The translations under genes were made by a program, and so were the position numbers. Source: Bacillota bacterium (GTDB lineage: Bacteria > Bacillota_A > Clostridia > Lachnospirales > Lachnospiraceae). From it: a DNA stretch of 64,000 nucleotides. Below, piece by piece: positions 17,254 to 25,758 of the stretch. Every line of letters starts with the position of its first letter. The first letter of the stretch is position 1. The notes beneath the pieces are model-generated. The model was not told where the DNA came from, ran no database searches, and was given only the letters and a program-made list of their open reading frames with translations. The stretch is taken from the NCBI GenBank assembly GCA_023443925.1, contig JAEZSL010000082.1:15293-79292 (forward strand). The letters are read 5' to 3'.

Positions 17254-19635
17254 ATGCTAGTAGTAAATAAAAGACCGGACAGGAAAATTACAGATATAAA
17301 ACGAATACAGGATTCACTTATCCTGTATTCGGAGGGCGGTTTAACAAAGCTGGAACCAAAATCACCGGATATTATCCGCATTGTCTATACACAGAAAGAT
17401 ACTTTCTCAAGCCAGGCAAAACCAGGGGTAATATATGACGAAACCTTCTCTGACTGGGATTATAAAGAGAATGATTTTGAAATCAGTTTAAATACCGGCA
17501 GTTTGTCAGTCGTCATAGATAAAAATACGGCATCCCTTAAGTATTATGACCACAAGGGGAAGCTGCTCCTTGGTGAACGGGATTATGAAAGTAAGAATTT
17601 AGAGGAATTTGATTCTTTTCAAACGGTGATTGATGAAAATACAAAGGTAGAGCGTATTGTTACCCCCGATGGTATAAAGGAAGTTGTGAAAGGTGCAGCA
17701 AAAGTATTTGACCGTAAGCTATACAGAACCAGGCTGTATTTAACCTGGCAGGAGGGGGAAGCCCTTTATGGTTTGGGCCAGCACGAAGAAGGGTATCTGA
17801 ATCTGCGGGGCACGACGGTTTATGTACATCAGGCCAATAAAAAAATTGGAATCCCGGTACTGGTTTCAAGCTTAGGCTACGGTATTTTAATGGATACTTA
17901 CAGCCCTATGATATTTAATGATACCAATGCCGGTTCCTATCTTTATACCGAGGCTGATACGGAGCTGGACTATTATTTTATCCATGGCAGCAACCTGGAC
18001 GGAGTAGTACGTGGTTACCGAAAGCTGAGCGGGAAAGCCGTTATGCTGCCAAAATGGGCTTTTGGTTTTATACAATCCCAGGAGAGGTATGAAACCGCCG
18101 AAGAATTAATCAATATAGTGGCGGAACACAGAAACAGAAAAGTTGGCCTTGACGGTATTGTTCTAGACTGGTGTTCCTGGGAAGGTGATTTATGGGGGCA
18201 AAAGACCTTTGACAGGGAAAGATTTGCAGATCCGGCTGCCATGATGGAACAGCTTCATAAGAATCATGCAAAGCTGATGCTGTCTGTCTGGCCTAATATG
18301 AGCAAGGATTGCGATAATTATAGGGAATTTGAAAAAGAACAGCTGCTTTTACCGGCCAGCAGTATTTACGACCCTTTCCGTGAGGAAGGCAGGAAGCTTT
18401 ACTGGAAACAGGTTGAGGAAGGCTTATTCCGTTTTGGAATTGATGCCTGGTGGTGCGATTCCAGTGAACCCTTTACTCCCGAATGGAATCACCTGGGAAA
18501 ACCCGAGCCAGGGACCATGTACCATGAATTTTATGATACTGCCAGCCAGTATATGAAAGCTGAACTTACCAATTCCTATGGTTTATTTCACGCCAGAGCT
18601 ATCTATGAAGGCCAGCGTGGTGAAACAGAAGAAAAAAGGGTCTTAAACCTTACCAGAAATGGCTATACGGGACAGCAGAGATACGGGGCAGTCTTATGGT
18701 CGGGCGATATCTCTGCAGACTGGACCACTATGAAACGGCAGATCGCCGCGGGATTAAATTTCTGTGCCAGCGGAATTCCTTACTGGACTCTGGATATTGG
18801 TGCTTTTTTTGTTAAAAAAGGGGTACAGTGGTTCTGGGATGGCGGCTATGAACAGGGCTATGAAGATCTTGGATACCGTGAATTATTTACCAGATGGTTT
18901 CAGTATGGCTGTTTTTTACCCATGTTCCGCAGCCATGGTACGGATTTTAGAAGGGAACTCTGGAACTTTGGCGAACCGGGCAGTATGTTTTATGATGCCC
19001 TCATAAAGATGAACCAGTTAAGATACCGTCTGATGCCCTATATCTATTCCCTTGCCGCAAAGGTCTGGAGGGAGGATTATACCATGTTCCGTCTTCTTGC
19101 CTTTGATTTTCCCCGTGATGTTAAGGTAAATGATATTGACGACCAGTTCTTATTCGGTGAGAGTTTGATGATTTGTCCCGTAACGCAGCCTATGTATTAT
19201 GATAAGAATTCCAAACCGGTTGATAATATGGATAAAACAAGACAGGTCTATCTTCCGGCTGGAACCGGCTGGTATGATTTCTGGACAGAACAGTATTATG
19301 AGGGCGGTCAGGTAATTATTGCTGCCGCACCGATAGATATCATTCCGGTTTATGTAAAAGCAGGAAGTATTATACCAATGACTGATCCTATGCAGTATGT
19401 GGATGAAATACCTGAGGCCCGGGTGGAAGTGCATGTTTATCCTGGCAGAGCTGCAGAATATGAACTTTATGAAGATGAAGGCGACAGCTACCGTTATGAA
19501 AAAGGTGAATATACCATAACGAAGCTGACCTGGTCTGAAGAAAGCAGAAAACTTAAAATAAGTGAACCGTCAGGCAGCTATACCGGTATGGTTAAGAACA
19601 GGATATTTGAAGTGAAAGTAGTATCCAGCCGGTAA
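17254..19635 (+). CDS. GH31 alpha-xylosidase/alpha-glucosidase
   Basis: A second intracellular GH31 enzyme, of full length (793 residues), distinct from the shorter one at 6136. An N-terminal sandwich (about 1-260) is followed by the barrel, with catalytic nucleophile D402 in AWWCDSSEP and acid/base D485 in LWSGDIS. C-terminal sandwiches run from about 640, with LPAGTGWYDFWTEQYYEGG and a final GRAAEYELYEDEGDSYRYEKG segment typical of GH31. WWCDSSEP is close to the alpha-xylosidase type motif. GAGGAGG precedes the ATG. Pairing with fucU suggests fucosylated xyloglucan, but alpha-glucosides cannot be excluded. Confidence 0.88.
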   Translation: MLVVNKRPDRKITDIKRIQDSLILYSEGGLTKLEPKSPDIIRIVYTQKDTFSSQAKPGVIYDETFSDWDYKENDFEISLNTGSLSVVIDKNTASLKYYDHKGKLLLGERDYESKNLEEFDSFQTVIDENTKVERIVTPDGIKEVVKGAAKVFDRKLYRTRLYLTWQEGEALYGLGQHEEGYLNLRGTTVYVHQANKKIGIPVLVSSLGYGILMDTYSPMIFNDTNAGSYLYTEADTELDYYFIHGSNLDGVVRGYRKLSGKAVMLPKWAFGFIQSQERYETAEELINIVAEHRNRKVGLDGIVLDWCSWEGDLWGQKTFDRERFADPAAMMEQLHKNHAKLMLSVWPNMSKDCDNYREFEKEQLLLPASSIYDPFREEGRKLYWKQVEEGLFRFGIDAWWCDSSEPFTPEWNHLGKPEPGTMYHEFYDTASQYMKAELTNSYGLFHARAIYEGQRGETEEKRVLNLTRNGYTGQQRYGAVLWSGDISADWTTMKRQIAAGLNFCASGIPYWTLDIGAFFVKKGVQWFWDGGYEQGYEDLGYRELFTRWFQYGCFLPMFRSHGTDFRRELWNFGEPGSMFYDALIKMNQLRYRLMPYIYSLAAKVWREDYTMFRLLAFDFPRDVKVNDIDDQFLFGESLMICPVTQPMYYDKNSKPVDNMDKTRQVYLPAGTGWYDFWTEQYYEGGQVIIAAAPIDIIPVYVKAGSIIPMTDPMQYVDEIPEARVEVHVYPGRAAEYELYEDEGDSYRYEKGEYTITKLTWSEESRKLKISEPSGSYTGMVKNRIFEVKVVSSR

Positions 19636-19808
19636 AATATATAATAATTGAAAGTTCTTAAGAATTGTATATAATAAAATAAGTATTGAATATACATGTT
19701 TGTATGATTTTATGTAATAATAGTGAAGGAACGGATGATATTCTGCAGGGGGATAGAAACGATGCTGTGATAAAAAGTTTTGACGCTATTCATTTAAAAC
19801 AATAAATA

Positions 19809-19917
19809 GGGGTTGTTGCATCATAGTTAACAGGAATAGATGATATGTGGCTGACTATTAAACGCGTTAGGATCAGTCATAAGAATCTACCTCCTTAGCT
19901 TTATTTTGCAGCACCCC
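19809..19917 (+). repeat. MITE-like or terminator-like long inverted repeat
   Basis: GGGGTTGTTGCA (19809-19820) and TGCAGCACCCC (19907-19917) form imperfect terminal inverted repeats around about 85 bases. The inside holds a smaller TGACT/AGTCA hairpin, and the right end runs into TTTTT. A closely similar element is at 28511-28622, and a shorter relative at 63809. The ends resemble those of small transposon-derived elements, but there is no transposase and no clear target duplication. The right end could also act as a terminator for the GH31 gene ending at 19635. The rest of the 339-base gap (19636-19974) is AT-rich without other recognisable features. Confidence 0.45.
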
Positions 19918-19974
19918 TTTTTCATCTCTATTTACATAATTCATAAAATATTAATTTTCATAAGGAGACCTGTT

Positions 19975-22317
19975 ATGAAGCAAAATGGAATAAGAACTTT
20001 TAAATTATTCAGGAAATCGAAGGCACATACCATTTTGTATCAATTTATGGTGACGTATTTTATTGTATTATTTATTCCTTTATTTATTTGCAGTGGTTAT
20101 TATATAAGAATGATCTCGGTAATCGGCAATGACGATGTACAGACGAGGAAAAATGAACTAAAGCATGCTGCGGTTTTAGTGGATACCATGCTGGATGAAT
20201 TTTCTTATCTGGGAGACAGTCTTGCCTCCAACAGCAGCGTAAATTCCTTTAAGCGGATTACCACTGCTTTTGGTAGCCCTAATTCCTATAAGATTTATGA
20301 ATTGCATGAAGAACTTCCGGATCTATACCAGATTAATCAGTCCATATTCGATTATTATATTTTCTTTGATAAAAGCGAAACGGTTGTAAATAGGCGCATT
20401 GCCTATACATACAAGGATTTCTATAATCTCTACCTGCATGAGAAAAAGTATAAAAGCTACGAGGACTGGTACCGGCATATAAAAGAAGATAAAGTGGTTT
20501 ACGGATTAAGTCCCTTGGAAACTTATCAATATAAAAAAGATACCTCACTGAATATGATTGCCTATACCAGACCAATGATTTATGGAGATTATTATGGTAA
20601 AAGCAGGATACAGATCCTGTTTAAAGATACGGTGTTAGAGACCTTAATGCCGGCTCGTGCGGATAATAGTATACAATATATAAAAGATTTTCAGGGCAGG
20701 CTGCTTTATTATAGAGCCCAGGGTGAGCCAATAAAAATGACTGAGGGTGATGTAAGTAGCGCGGTGGATGCAGTAATTACTAAAATAAAGAACCCTGAGA
20801 ACCAGACAGTATTACTTGATAAAGAAAAATATCTGGTTATCCGGTATGTATCAGACAAATCCGGGCTGGAATATTATATGCTGCAGCCGATGGTGGCAGT
20901 TAACAGCAGGAGCATGTATAGTATATTCGTGCTGGCTGTTTTTATTTTTGCTGCCGTTACGGTGGGAATCATTTTAAGTTATTATATGTCAAAGAAAAGT
21001 GCAACCCCTATCAATGATATTATGAAAGAGGTTTCTCAAAGTACGGAACCATTTAAAGGGCATCAGGCAGTATTTTTGAGTTTAAAGGAGACTTTTAATC
21101 ATCTGGTAAATACCAATACGGATATGGTACGGGTCATTGAAAGCCAGAAACCTTTTTTAAGAAATGCTTTTTTTAACCGTTTATTATACGGGAATTTCAC
21201 CACGGAGGAAGAGGCGTCCGTCATTGCTGATAATATTGGACTGCCCCACAAAGACAGAAGCTTTGGTATCCTGATTTTCCGTTTCAACACAGAAATAGAT
21301 AAAATAGTAGAAGATGATCTGAAACTGATTAACTCCTGTATTCTTTCACTGATTGAGGTAATGAAAGAGATACTTCCGGACAGCCTTTATACGAATCTTG
21401 ACGGTAATCAGGTTGTACTGATGCTGAGTATTGATAAGAAGAGCAGCGGGTATTTCAAAGACGAAACGGAACTAAAAATCAGGAAAATCAAAGAAGCTAT
21501 GCCGGCTAATGTATCGGAGCAGTTTTTTGTATATGGCGGTAATGAGGTGGAGAGCCTCACAGAACTTAAGGACTCCTATAACAATGCGGTGTATATGTTC
21601 CAGAATGAAAAAGGACAGATTGATAATACCGTCATCTGGTATATTAATAACTTTGTAAATATTCCTTCCTATCCGCCTCAGGATTTTTCCTTAAAACTGA
21701 TGCATTATGTAATGGCAGGAGATAACGAGGGGCTCCATGACGCATTGGAAGACATTGTCCGGAAGTATTTTATTGAGAACAACCTGCCGGTGTACCTACA
21801 GCATATGCTTCTGAATGAATTGCAGACCGTATTATTCCGTATAATCCGCCGGATTGGGACGGACGAATCGGAATACCGTACTTATTATAGTAAACTGGAA
21901 GAAAATAATAATGCAACCCTGCTAAGCCAGATCACCCTTACCCTTAACCTCTACCGTACAGTTTGTAAAGGTGTCGATGATAAAAAGAAGCTTAAGGACA
22001 CTTCAGCCATAACCGCTTCCATTGCTTCTTATATTGACATTAATTACGGTGACAAAAATCTGTCCCTTACCAGCGTAGCAGATATATTTAAAATAAGTGA
22101 ACCCTATTTATCCAGTGTATTTAAGCAGTCCCTGGGAATTAATTTTTCTACCTATATGGAAGGAATCAGAATTGACAAGGCAAAGGATTTTTTGGTCAAG
22201 ACCACTTTGTCAATCGGAGAAATCTCAAATAATGTAGGTTATGGATCGGTTAATTCTTTCTGCCGGGCTTTTAAAAGGGTAACGGGAACCAGTGCTTCCG
22301 AATACAGAAAAAAATAA
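19975..22317 (+). CDS. Membrane-anchored AraC-family regulator with large sensor domain
   Basis: A one-component receptor that joins an extracellular sensor to a DNA-binding domain. From this start, TM1 lies at about 22-44, an extracellular Cache-like domain at about 45-300, TM2 at about 305-327, then a cytoplasmic linker with a degenerate GGDEF-like alpha/beta region, and a double AraC HTH at about 690-780 ending GTSASEYRKK. It lacks kinase motifs. The start at 19975 is chosen because AAGGAGA is eight bases upstream. The in-frame ATG at 19906 would add 23 residues without a ribosome site. A homologue of the same layout lies at 39006. Target genes are probably adjacent sugar genes. Confidence 0.85.
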   Translation: MKQNGIRTFKLFRKSKAHTILYQFMVTYFIVLFIPLFICSGYYIRMISVIGNDDVQTRKNELKHAAVLVDTMLDEFSYLGDSLASNSSVNSFKRITTAFGSPNSYKIYELHEELPDLYQINQSIFDYYIFFDKSETVVNRRIAYTYKDFYNLYLHEKKYKSYEDWYRHIKEDKVVYGLSPLETYQYKKDTSLNMIAYTRPMIYGDYYGKSRIQILFKDTVLETLMPARADNSIQYIKDFQGRLLYYRAQGEPIKMTEGDVSSAVDAVITKIKNPENQTVLLDKEKYLVIRYVSDKSGLEYYMLQPMVAVNSRSMYSIFVLAVFIFAAVTVGIILSYYMSKKSATPINDIMKEVSQSTEPFKGHQAVFLSLKETFNHLVNTNTDMVRVIESQKPFLRNAFFNRLLYGNFTTEEEASVIADNIGLPHKDRSFGILIFRFNTEIDKIVEDDLKLINSCILSLIEVMKEILPDSLYTNLDGNQVVLMLSIDKKSSGYFKDETELKIRKIKEAMPANVSEQFFVYGGNEVESLTELKDSYNNAVYMFQNEKGQIDNTVIWYINNFVNIPSYPPQDFSLKLMHYVMAGDNEGLHDALEDIVRKYFIENNLPVYLQHMLLNELQTVLFRIIRRIGTDESEYRTYYSKLEENNNATLLSQITLTLNLYRTVCKGVDDKKKLKDTSAITASIASYIDINYGDKNLSLTSVADIFKISEPYLSSVFKQSLGINFSTYMEGIRIDKAKDFLVKTTLSIGEISNNVGYGSVNSFCRAFKRVTGTSASEYRKK

Positions 22318-22335
22318 GGAATGAGAGGGTTATGA

Positions 22336-24153
22336 ATGGTTAAAAACAAGAAAATAGTTTGGGGCATCTTAATAATTGCAGCGGTATTTTGCTTGAGCTT
22401 TTTTATTTTGATTCGGTTTAATTTATTAAAAATAAATGAGAATGGGGAAGATAAGAACGGTTCTAAGGCGGTCAAAGTGGAACTGTTCTATAACGGACCC
22501 TGTGAATCCTGTAAGGAAAATGAGAAATTTGATAAAGCCGTCAGAGAAAATATCCTAAAGTTTAACCAGGATGTTAAAATAACCTGTATTGCTTACAATG
22601 TATTCAAAGAACAAGATAAAGAATTTATGGATAAACGTATCAAAACCCTGGGGATAGCTGAGTCGGATGCCAAGGTACCCTTTGCTTTGATGGACGGTGA
22701 AGTCTATAAAGGAAGTTATGATGAAATCGGCAGTCAGATCGGCAAAGATATAAGTGATCGAGGGGAAGATACAAATAAAGACATAGGAGAAGATTCAAAT
22801 AAAGATCGAGGGGAAGATTCGAATAAAGGCATAGGGGAAGATTCAAATAAAGATCGAGGGGAAGATTCGAATAAAGGCATAGGGGAAGATTCAAATAAAG
22901 ATAGAGGGAAAGATTCAAATATAGACATAGGGAAAGATTTAAATAAAGATATAGGTGGAGATAAAAGTAAAAATATAAATAAAGATATAAATAAAAATAC
23001 AAGTGAAGATATAAGTGAGGATACAAGTAAAGATAAGGATGCCAGAAGTATTATCTTGAATGCAGCTCCCAGCGATAGTATCCTTCTGCTCTTTACTACA
23101 TATTCCTGTGGCAGCTGTGCACAAGTTAAAGAGTTCATCCAAAGTACTCTGAAAAATGAATATATAATTAAGAAGGAACAGGGCAAGGTTATATCCAAAG
23201 TAAAACTGATTGAGTGTAACATATTGAATTCAGGGAATCTGGAATTATTAAATGAACTTATGAAGCAATATGCTGTACCGGGTAATGAACAGCAGGTACC
23301 GCTAATATTCTACCAAAATGGTTTCCTGTCGGGAGAAACAGCCATCAAAAACGGTCTGGTGAAGGTAATTGAAAACGGCAGCGCCATGGGCTTTTCGTGG
23401 AAAGCAGGAGAAACTTCACCGGTAAGGGATAAGATAGAAGGAAAGGATTTATTAAAGCTTGGGGCTACAGGATTATTAAATGGCCTAAACCCCTGTTCTG
23501 CATCCATGCTGCTCATGGTTTTATCCCTGCTATTAATGTCCGGCAAGGATTTTTTAAAAGGAAGTTTCAGTTATATGGCAGGAAAGATACTTGCTTATCT
23601 GGGGATGGGAATGGGTGCCTTTTTTGTATTTACTGTAATTAAGGAAGCTTATTTTACCCGCATGGAACAGATCCTGACTATATGCTTTGCTTTTCTTGCA
23701 CTGGTTCTAAGTATTTTGAATTTTATTGATTTCTGGAATGCCAGAAAAAAGAATTATGGCAGAATAATGGTGCAGCTGCCAAAAAAGCTAAGACATTTTA
23801 ATCATTCCATTATCAAAAAACTTGAAAATATTCCAGGAACGTTCTTACTGCCGGTGTTATTTATACTTGGGGTGGTTATTTCGGCGGGTGAGTTCTTTTG
23901 TACGGGGCAGCTCTATGCGGCATCTATTTTATACATGGTGAAAGAGAAACAGGAGCTGACCTTTATGGTATTCTGGATGCTTTTAATCTATGTTCTGGCC
24001 ATGTGCATACCCCAGGGAATTATTATCTTTATCATAAATAAAAGCAGGAATCTGCCGGCGGTATCCAGAATTACCCTACAGGGTATGCCGGCGGTAAAAT
24101 TAATATATGGATTTTTGTTCCTGCTGTTATTTATACTTTTATTATTTTTCTGA
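22336..24153 (+). CDS. DsbD/CcdA-like thiol-disulfide transporter with two thioredoxin-like domains and a repetitive linker
   Basis: Probably passes reducing equivalents across the membrane. Order: TM1 (about 8-28); first thioredoxin-like domain with CESC (C56, C59); hydrophilic octapeptide linker (143-214); second thioredoxin-like domain with SCGSC (C258, C261); then a CcdA/DsbD-type membrane domain (about 372-605) of six hydrophobic segments with key cysteines C387 in NPCSAS and C522 in EFFCTGQLY. This matches DsbD logic (membrane relay plus two soluble relays), but here both soluble domains come first, in one chain. GAGGG is seven bases upstream. No cytochrome c genes are near. The partner proteins are unknown. 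Its 3' end overlaps the small opposite-strand gene by 12 bases. Confidence 0.75.
   Translation: MVKNKKIVWGILIIAAVFCLSFFILIRFNLLKINENGEDKNGSKAVKVELFYNGPCESCKENEKFDKAVRENILKFNQDVKITCIAYNVFKEQDKEFMDKRIKTLGIAESDAKVPFALMDGEVYKGSYDEIGSQIGKDISDRGEDTNKDIGEDSNKDRGEDSNKGIGEDSNKDRGEDSNKGIGEDSNKDRGKDSNIDIGKDLNKDIGGDKSKNINKDINKNTSEDISEDTSKDKDARSIILNAAPSDSILLLFTTYSCGSCAQVKEFIQSTLKNEYIIKKEQGKVISKVKLIECNILNSGNLELLNELMKQYAVPGNEQQVPLIFYQNGFLSGETAIKNGLVKVIENGSAMGFSWKAGETSPVRDKIEGKDLLKLGATGLLNGLNPCSASMLLMVLSLLLMSGKDFLKGSFSYMAGKILAYLGMGMGAFFVFTVIKEAYFTRMEQILTICFAFLALVLSILNFIDFWNARKKNYGRIMVQLPKKLRHFNHSIIKKLENIPGTFLLPVLFILGVVISAGEFFCTGQLYAASILYMVKEKQELTFMVFWMLLIYVLAMCIPQGIIIFIINKSRNLPAVSRITLQGMPAVKLIYGFLFLLLFILLLFF
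22762..22977 (+). repeat. 24-bp in-frame minisatellite encoding octapeptide repeats
   Basis: About nine 24-bp units encode GEDSNKDR/GEDSNKGI-type octapeptides (residues 143-214 of the DsbD-like protein). Two 48-bp higher-order units (GEDSNKDR then GEDSNKGI) are virtually identical. Units decay towards the 3' end (GKDLNKDI, GGDKSKNI). Because the unit is a multiple of three, copy changes alter linker length without frameshift. Its low complexity also creates long spurious frames on the other strand. Confidence 0.9.
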
Positions 24154-24453
24154 AAATTCTACCCGGGTGATATGAGAAAGCCCGGTCCATACGGACAAAT
24201 TATCCAGCCACTGCGGCGGAATGGACAAAAAATTACAATTGAGACCGGCTTCCAGTTCTGCCAGCAGGCGGACCCTTACTGCATCCCTGTGGATGTAGCA
24301 GGGTTCCGGATCATTAAAAAAATCAATACTCTTTTCAATAATAATATTCTCCGATAAAGGAAGATCATCCCATCTCCCCTGATAGATCACGCGGTTTTCG
24401 TTGAAAATATCAATGTGTATTTTTTTCTTTTTGTCTTTTTTTAATGTAAACAT
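24142..24453 (-). CDS. Small conserved-looking protein of unknown function
   Basis: 103 residues, Lys-rich at the start, then mixed alpha/beta character with an acidic pI-balancing core. No Cys pair, membrane segment or known motif is recognised. AAGGTGA lies seven bases before the ATG, which is the main reason to accept it as a gene. The last 12 bases overlap the end of the DsbD-like gene on the opposite strand. I cannot assign a family. It may relate to the redox protein only by position. Confidence 0.55.
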   Translation of the reverse strand: MFTLKKDKKKKIHIDIFNENRVIYQGRWDDLPLSENIIIEKSIDFFNDPEPCYIHRDAVRVRLLAELEAGLNCNFLSIPPQWLDNLSVWTGLSHITRVEFSEK

Positions 24454-24681
24454 GAAAAATCACCTTTATTTCACAATTTCAGATTTTTTTGTTTCTTTTT
24501 TTCCTTTACAGCAGGAGCGGATGTTGTAATTATATCATTATCCACCCGCCCGCGCAAGTTTGGTAAAAGTCCAGAAAGCCTTGAAAACAGCGGGTTCTTA
24601 AAATATGAATAGTGGAAAAAAAGTATTGTATATATATTTTTAAACGGTATTGTGCAATGATGAAAAAAAGAAAAGGAAGAG

Positions 24682-25644
24682 GTGAAAGAATTGCTTAACA
24701 TTAGTAAAGCAAATGTAACAGTTCAAAAAAAAGGAAGCTTTCTAAAATATTTCTCTGCCCATTGGCAATTATATTTTATGATAGCACTGCCTTTAATTGT
24801 ATTACTGCTTTTTGCTTATGGCCCCATGTACGGCGTTATACTTGCTTTTAAGAATTATAAGATAAGCCTGGGAATATGGGATAGCCCATGGGCTGATAAT
24901 TATGGTTTTAATAATTTTATAAGGTTCTTTAAAAACTATAATTTTAAAGAATGTCTCCGCAATACACTGGTTGTTTCCATATATTCCATGGTGGTGAGCA
25001 TACCTTGTTCCATATTTTTAGCAATCTCATTGAATTACGCTAAAAATGTTGCATTTAAAAAGGTAGTCCAGCTGGTTACATATTGTCCGTATTTTATATC
25101 TACAATCGTATTTGTCGGAATTATTAATATCATTATGGACAACAGAACCGGCGTAATCGGCAGTTTTCTTTATAAGAATTTTGATATTAACATATTGGGC
25201 AGTGCCGGGTTGTTTCCTTCTCTTTATGTATGGTCCGGTGTCTGGCAGGGGATAGGTTTCAGCGCAATTATTTATATTGCTGCCCTGGCCGGTGTGGACA
25301 TGGAGCAGCATGAAGCGGCCATTATCGACGGGGCTACTCTCTTACAGAGAATACGGTTTGTGGATATACCCGCAATTATACCTACGGTGGTTATTATGAT
25401 GATTTTAAATATGGGAAGTCTCTTAAATGTGGGATATGAGAAAGTGCTTGCCATGCAGAACCAGAATAACCTGATTACTTCTGAGATAATTACTACCTAT
25501 TCTTATAAGGTATCCTTGGTTTCCACATTTCCGGATTATCCGTATTCTACCGCAATCGGATTGTTCCAATCCCTGGTTGGATTGGTGCTGATACTTGCAG
25601 CTAATAAAATTGCCAATAAAGTATCGGGAAATGGTTTTATGTAA
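24682..25644 (+). CDS. ABC oligosaccharide importer permease 1 (LplB-like)
   Basis: First membrane subunit of a COG4209-type importer (the aldouronate/complex-polysaccharide uptake group). Six TM segments begin at about residue 29 (LYFMIALPLIVLLLFAYGP). The FYGPMYG-like and AFKNYK motifs and the EAA loop HEAAIIDGATLLQRIRFVDIP are clear. The start may be GTG 24682 (AAGGA upstream) or TTG 24691 (AGGTGA upstream); the difference is three residues. Upstream, GTATTGT occurs twice about 23 bases apart, a possible regulator site. It is followed by a leader module and the LplC-like partner. No ATPase gene. Confidence 0.88.
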   Translation: MKELLNISKANVTVQKKGSFLKYFSAHWQLYFMIALPLIVLLLFAYGPMYGVILAFKNYKISLGIWDSPWADNYGFNNFIRFFKNYNFKECLRNTLVVSIYSMVVSIPCSIFLAISLNYAKNVAFKKVVQLVTYCPYFISTIVFVGIINIIMDNRTGVIGSFLYKNFDINILGSAGLFPSLYVWSGVWQGIGFSAIIYIAALAGVDMEQHEAAIIDGATLLQRIRFVDIPAIIPTVVIMMILNMGSLLNVGYEKVLAMQNQNNLITSEIITTYSYKVSLVSTFPDYPYSTAIGLFQSLVGLVLILAANKIANKVSGNGFM

Positions 25645-25664
25645 AGAGAGAAAAATATGAAAAT

Positions 25665-25727
25665 ATGAAACACAGAAAGGTTGCCATAATAGGCTTCATC
25701 CGGCCTGTCAAATATGGCGTACCGTAA
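25665..25727 (+). CDS. Leader mini-ORF before the LplC-like permease (20 codons)
   Basis: ATG at 25665 opens 20 codons (reads MKHRKVAIIGFIRPVKYGVP) ending in TAA. The stop is inside the 5' arm of a perfect 9-bp hairpin. The basic start and hydrophobic middle recall the leader peptides at 41551 and 60370. Its ribosome site is weak (AGAGAG about 16 bases upstream), so translation would probably depend on coupling from the upstream permease gene. Confidence 0.3.
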   Translation: MKHRKVAIIGFIRPVKYGVP

Positions 25728-25758
25728 GCCAAACTTACGGTATGTAATGGGGAAAATT
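25683..25758 (+). promoter_or_regulatory. Double-hairpin leader with GTAATGGGGA ribosome site
   Basis: Hairpin 1 pairs GCCATA (25683-25688) with TATGGC (25713-25718) and contains an inner AGGC/GCCT stem. Hairpin 2 is a perfect 9-bp stem, TACCGTAAG (25720-25728) with CTTACGGTA (25734-25742). Then come GTAATGGGGA and the ATG at 25759. This is the same order as in the leaders at 3291, 51515 and 60351. It shows that the open frame upstream of 25759 is leader and not protein. Confidence 0.55.

Noticed and set aside
22640..23222. Long minus-strand frames rich in Tyr/Leu or Ser/Leu
   Set aside because: They are shadows of the 24-bp minisatellite on the plus strand. They have no ribosome site, and their composition only mirrors the repeat.
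25714..25758. Upstream ATG as start of the LplC-like permease
   Set aside because: It lies inside a leader hairpin, lacks a ribosome site and adds 15 residues unlike other LplC N-termini.
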